Assembly: GCA_003242515.1 (NCBI GenBank)
Contig: QGUS01000062.1
Span: forward strand, 1 to 8,232
Direction of reading: 5' to 3'
Source of the DNA: Actinomycetota bacterium
Lineage (GTDB): Bacteria > Actinomycetota > Acidimicrobiia > Spongiisociales > ZC4RG35
DNA: 8,232 bases
A model generated the notes under the pieces. That model was not told the DNA's origin. It was given only the letters and a program-made list of their open reading frames with translations, and searched no databases. This document shows, piece after piece, positions 6,547 through 8,232 of the stretch. Both the position numbers and the translations under genes were made by a program. Each line of letters opens with the position of its first letter. The stretch's first letter is position 1.

Positions 6547-7730
6547 CACCGCCCGTTCCGGGCCATGGCCACCGCCCGCTCCACGATCCTCAAGAGCTGT
6601 GGCGGGAAGTCCTCGGCGCGTCGCCGGGCGAAGTCGTGCCAGGCTCGGGCGGGCTTCTGCTTCGACCGGCCCCGCAGCCCGGCCACGCTCTCGAAGTCCG
6701 GCACCAGCTCCACCGCGTCGCGCCCGGCGATCTCGGCGATCAGGCGGTTGATCTGCTGCTCGGAGGGGATGGGCTTCTTCCGGGCCGGGGCGTCGCGGTC
6801 GTGCACCACCAGGAAGGGGACGCCGACCGCTCTGGCCACCCGGGCGATCACCGGGATGTTCGGCTTGCCACCGCACTCGATGATCGAGATGCCCTCCCGG
6901 TCCGGGTCGTAGCCGAGGGCCTGGAACACGAACGGCAGGGCGAGCCGTTCGGTCTGACCCTCGACCAGGATGGCCGCCCGGGCCAGGAACAGCTCGCTCC
7001 GGGCGGCGTCGAACTCCGACGAGGCCCGGAACTCCTCGTCCGGCGGCACCGGAAGGGGCTGGCTGAAGGTGGTGCCGGCAGCGGGGTCGAAGTCGGTGAA
7101 GACGATCTCGTCGAGCCGGGCCACGTTGAGGAACGAGGGGGAGTGGGTGGAGTAGAGGACCTGGTTGCCCTGCTCCGCCAGCTGGCGCAGGAGGCGGTAC
7201 AGGTAGCGCTGCATCTGGGGCGGCAGGAAGAGCTCGGGTTCCTCGACGAGCACGACCACCCCGGTCACCCCTCGCTCCAGCCACTGCTCGAACAGGGTGA
7301 CGAGCCCGCGTGCCGCCTCCGCGTCGCCGCGCGGGGTGGCCGGGCGGCGCCGGGCCTGCCGGAGGCCACCCGGCACGGGTGGGGCGATGAGGCTGTCGGC
7401 GCGCATCGCCGCGGGCATGAAGGCCACCACCGGCGTCGCCGCCCCCTCGCGGGCGGGGCGTCCTGGCGGCTCGGCCCGCAGCGTGCAGGACCGGTCCGCG
7501 GAGGTGCGGACGGTGATGTGGATCGGCCCCCGGCGGCCCCTCGTCACGTCGTCGGAGGTGAGCGGCGCCCCCTTGGGGTCGAGCACCGCCCGGACCGCGG
7601 CGAGGAGGTTCGACTTACCGGTTCCGGGCTCCCCGACGAGCGCCGTCACCGGGCCCGGCCGGAAGCTGGCGTCGCGAAGGCTCCGGAAGCCCTTGACGCT
7701 GATCTCGGTGAGCAGGGTCCCGACAGGCAT
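6546..7730 (-). CDS. Compact OLD-family ATPase with C-terminal TOPRIM domain
   Basis: The 394-residue protein begins with the SMC/RecF-type AAA segment ISVKGFRSLRD (10-20) and Walker A GEPGTGKS (33-40). It continues with a Walker B-like VVVLVEEPELFLPP (158-171) and the H-loop STHSP (194-198). The Walker B aspartate position is glutamate, and no ABC signature (LSGG-type) is visible. The second half is a TOPRIM domain: ILVEGQTERLAL (254-265, E257), ECGGKPNI (285-292) and HDRDAP (310-315, D311/D313). This is the architecture of OLD-family nucleases, which cleave or nick DNA and often act in phage defence or repair, but at 394 residues it is shorter than typical members (about 500-600 or more), with a reduced ATPase half. 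No UvrD-like helicase partner is next to it, so it is not Gabija-like here. Its ATG has no clear Shine-Dalgarno site; a -10-like box lies 9 bases upstream. Actual activity is unknown. Confidence 0.85.
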   Translation of the reverse strand: MPVGTLLTEISVKGFRSLRDASFRPGPVTALVGEPGTGKSNLLAAVRAVLDPKGAPLTSDDVTRGRRGPIHITVRTSADRSCTLRAEPPGRPAREGAATPVVAFMPAAMRADSLIAPPVPGGLRQARRRPATPRGDAEAARGLVTLFEQWLERGVTGVVVLVEEPELFLPPQMQRYLYRLLRQLAEQGNQVLYSTHSPSFLNVARLDEIVFTDFDPAAGTTFSQPLPVPPDEEFRASSEFDAARSELFLARAAILVEGQTERLALPFVFQALGYDPDREGISIIECGGKPNIPVIARVARAVGVPFLVVHDRDAPARKKPIPSEQQINRLIAEIAGRDAVELVPDFESVAGLRGRSKQKPARAWHDFARRRAEDFPPQLLRIVERAVAMARNGR

Positions 7731-7739
7731 CGTCCGGGG

Positions 7740-7745
7740 ATCGTA
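7740..7745 (-). promoter_or_regulatory. Candidate -10 box for the OLD-family gene
   Basis: On the minus strand TACGAT (TAnnnT) ends 9 bases before the ATG at 7730, which would give a message with almost no leader. No -35 box or Shine-Dalgarno site is seen. The evidence is weak. Confidence 0.3.
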
Positions 7746-7960
7746 CGTCCGGCCCTGTCGGGCATGGGGCGATCTTCAGCGCCTGACCTCCGCATGCCGG
7801 CTCGGCCGTCTCGCCGGCCAGGCCAACGGTTGGACGCCTCCGGAAGGGACTTTCTCCCCTGGCGCCCCGTGGGCCCGATCCGGATGATGCAGGTAGGAAC
7901 GCATCGCAACCCCCGCCGGGTACGGGTCGCCCGGCAGTCAGGGGGCAAGGACCCGAGAAG

Positions 7961-7965
7961 GGAGG
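7961..7965 (+). promoter_or_regulatory. Strong Shine-Dalgarno site of hsp20
   Basis: GGAGG, within a longer match AGGGAGGTG to the 16S rRNA tail, ends 6 bases before ATG 7972. It is the strongest ribosome-binding site in the window and fits a gene made in quantity under stress. Confidence 0.75.
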
Positions 7966-7971
7966 TGGAGC

Positions 7972-8232
7972 ATGAAGCTCGAACTCTGGCGGCCGTTGAT
8001 CGACCTCGAGAAGGAGTTCGACAACTTCTTCCGCTTCCCCCGCCTCCTCACCGACGGCATGGACCTCGGTTTCCGGCCCGAGATCGACGTGACCCGCACG
8101 GAGGGTGAGCTGGTCATCACGGCCGAGCTCCCCGGCGTCGACCCCGAGAAGGACGTCGAGGTCACCGTCGACGAGGACTACCTCACCATCAAGGGTGAGA
8201 AGACGGCGGAGAAGGAAGTCGCGGAGGACGAT
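7972..8232 (+). CDS. Hsp20/alpha-crystallin small heat-shock protein (partial, N-terminal part)
   Basis: Eighty-seven codons are visible before the window edge. A short N-terminal arm (MKLELWRPLIDLEKEF, then FFRFPRLL) leads into the alpha-crystallin domain: FRPEIDVTRTEGELVITAEL (34-53), PGVDPEKDVEVTVDEDYLTI (54-73), KGEKTAEKE. The 'ELPGVDPEDI-x-V-x-V-x-x-x-x-L-x-I-x-G' pattern is typical of bacterial Hsp20. Such proteins are ATP-independent holdases that bind unfolding proteins in the cytoplasm and pass them to DnaK/ClpB. The C-terminal part of the domain and the IxI motif are outside the window. The ATG at 7972 has a strong GGAGG 6 bases upstream, and the long spacer before it suggests independent regulation. 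Confidence 0.93.
   Translation, partial: MKLELWRPLIDLEKEFDNFFRFPRLLTDGMDLGFRPEIDVTRTEGELVITAELPGVDPEKDVEVTVDEDYLTIKGEKTAEKEVAEDD

Larger units (their letters stand above)
7731..7971. other. Divergent intergenic region upstream of hsp20 with inverted repeats
   Basis: This 241-base spacer separates the divergent OLD-family and hsp20 genes and holds no convincing ORF. Two inverted repeats are visible: GCCGGC at 7796-7801 and 7813-7818 with an 11-base loop, and GCCGGG (7915-7920) with CCCGGC (7930-7935) with a 9-base loop, the latter about 36 bases before the hsp20 start. GGAAC at 7896-7900 could be the -35 half of an alternative-sigma (SigH/SigR-type) promoter, but its -10 half (GGGTA near 7918) is poor. 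I saw no CIRCE (HrcA) or HAIR (HspR) operator. GC richness makes short inverted repeats likely by chance. Confidence 0.4.

Noticed and set aside
6546..7730. Gabija-type (GajA) defence system
   Set aside because: No GajB/UvrD-like helicase lies beside it: the upstream neighbour is hsp20 and the downstream neighbour is a tRNA.
6636..8108. Long plus-strand open frame (490 codons) opposite the OLD-family gene
   Set aside because: The minus-strand frame has Walker and TOPRIM motifs. This one has none, and it also runs into hsp20 in another frame.

Overview
The window is a dense, high-GC piece of chromosome with short spacers, overlapping stop/start codons and GTG/TTG starts. It suggests an actinobacterium. 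The gene neighbourhood (FmdB/Ruc-like zinc ribbon, SAF-like membrane protein, GalU, MoeA/Glp, MoaC, GlpR-like membrane protein) resembles the one I recall around Rv0991c-Rv0996 of Mycobacterium tuberculosis and in Streptomyces. The divergence of the proteins makes a deep lineage such as Acidimicrobiia plausible, but that placement is inference.

Layout. (1) Positions 1-864, plus strand: the tail of a class III aminotransferase, then dapB (lysine/diaminopimelate synthesis), which starts on a TTG overlapping the aminotransferase stop. (2) Positions 866-2737, minus strand, read right to left: FmdB/Ruc-like zinc ribbon, short SAF/CpaB-like membrane protein, uppP (undecaprenyl-diphosphatase), DUF2237 protein. 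The last gene converges on dapB with one base between. (3) Positions 2807-5921, plus strand: plsY, galU-like, moeA/glp and moaC, each overlapping the next by 4-11 bases. A glpR-like membrane protein follows (5956-6396), then tRNA-Ala(CGC) with its own promoter. (4) Positions 6546-7730, minus strand: a compact OLD-family ATPase-TOPRIM protein ending 20 bases past the tRNA. (5) From 7972: an Hsp20 small heat-shock protein cut by the window edge, behind a 241-base spacer with inverted repeats.

Functionally, many genes serve the cell envelope: dapB (peptidoglycan precursor), uppP (lipid carrier recycling), plsY (phospholipid synthesis), galU-like (nucleotide sugar) and possibly the MoeA/Glp-GlpR pair, which in corynebacteria links a MoeA-fold protein to FtsZ and the division membrane. 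MoaC next to MoeA also fits molybdenum cofactor synthesis, so the MoeA homologue may serve either role or both. No phage, transposon, CRISPR array or obviously new system is visible. The best leads are the Glp/GlpR pair, the Ruc-like protein with a Cys-to-His zinc ligand change, and the small OLD protein beside the tRNA.
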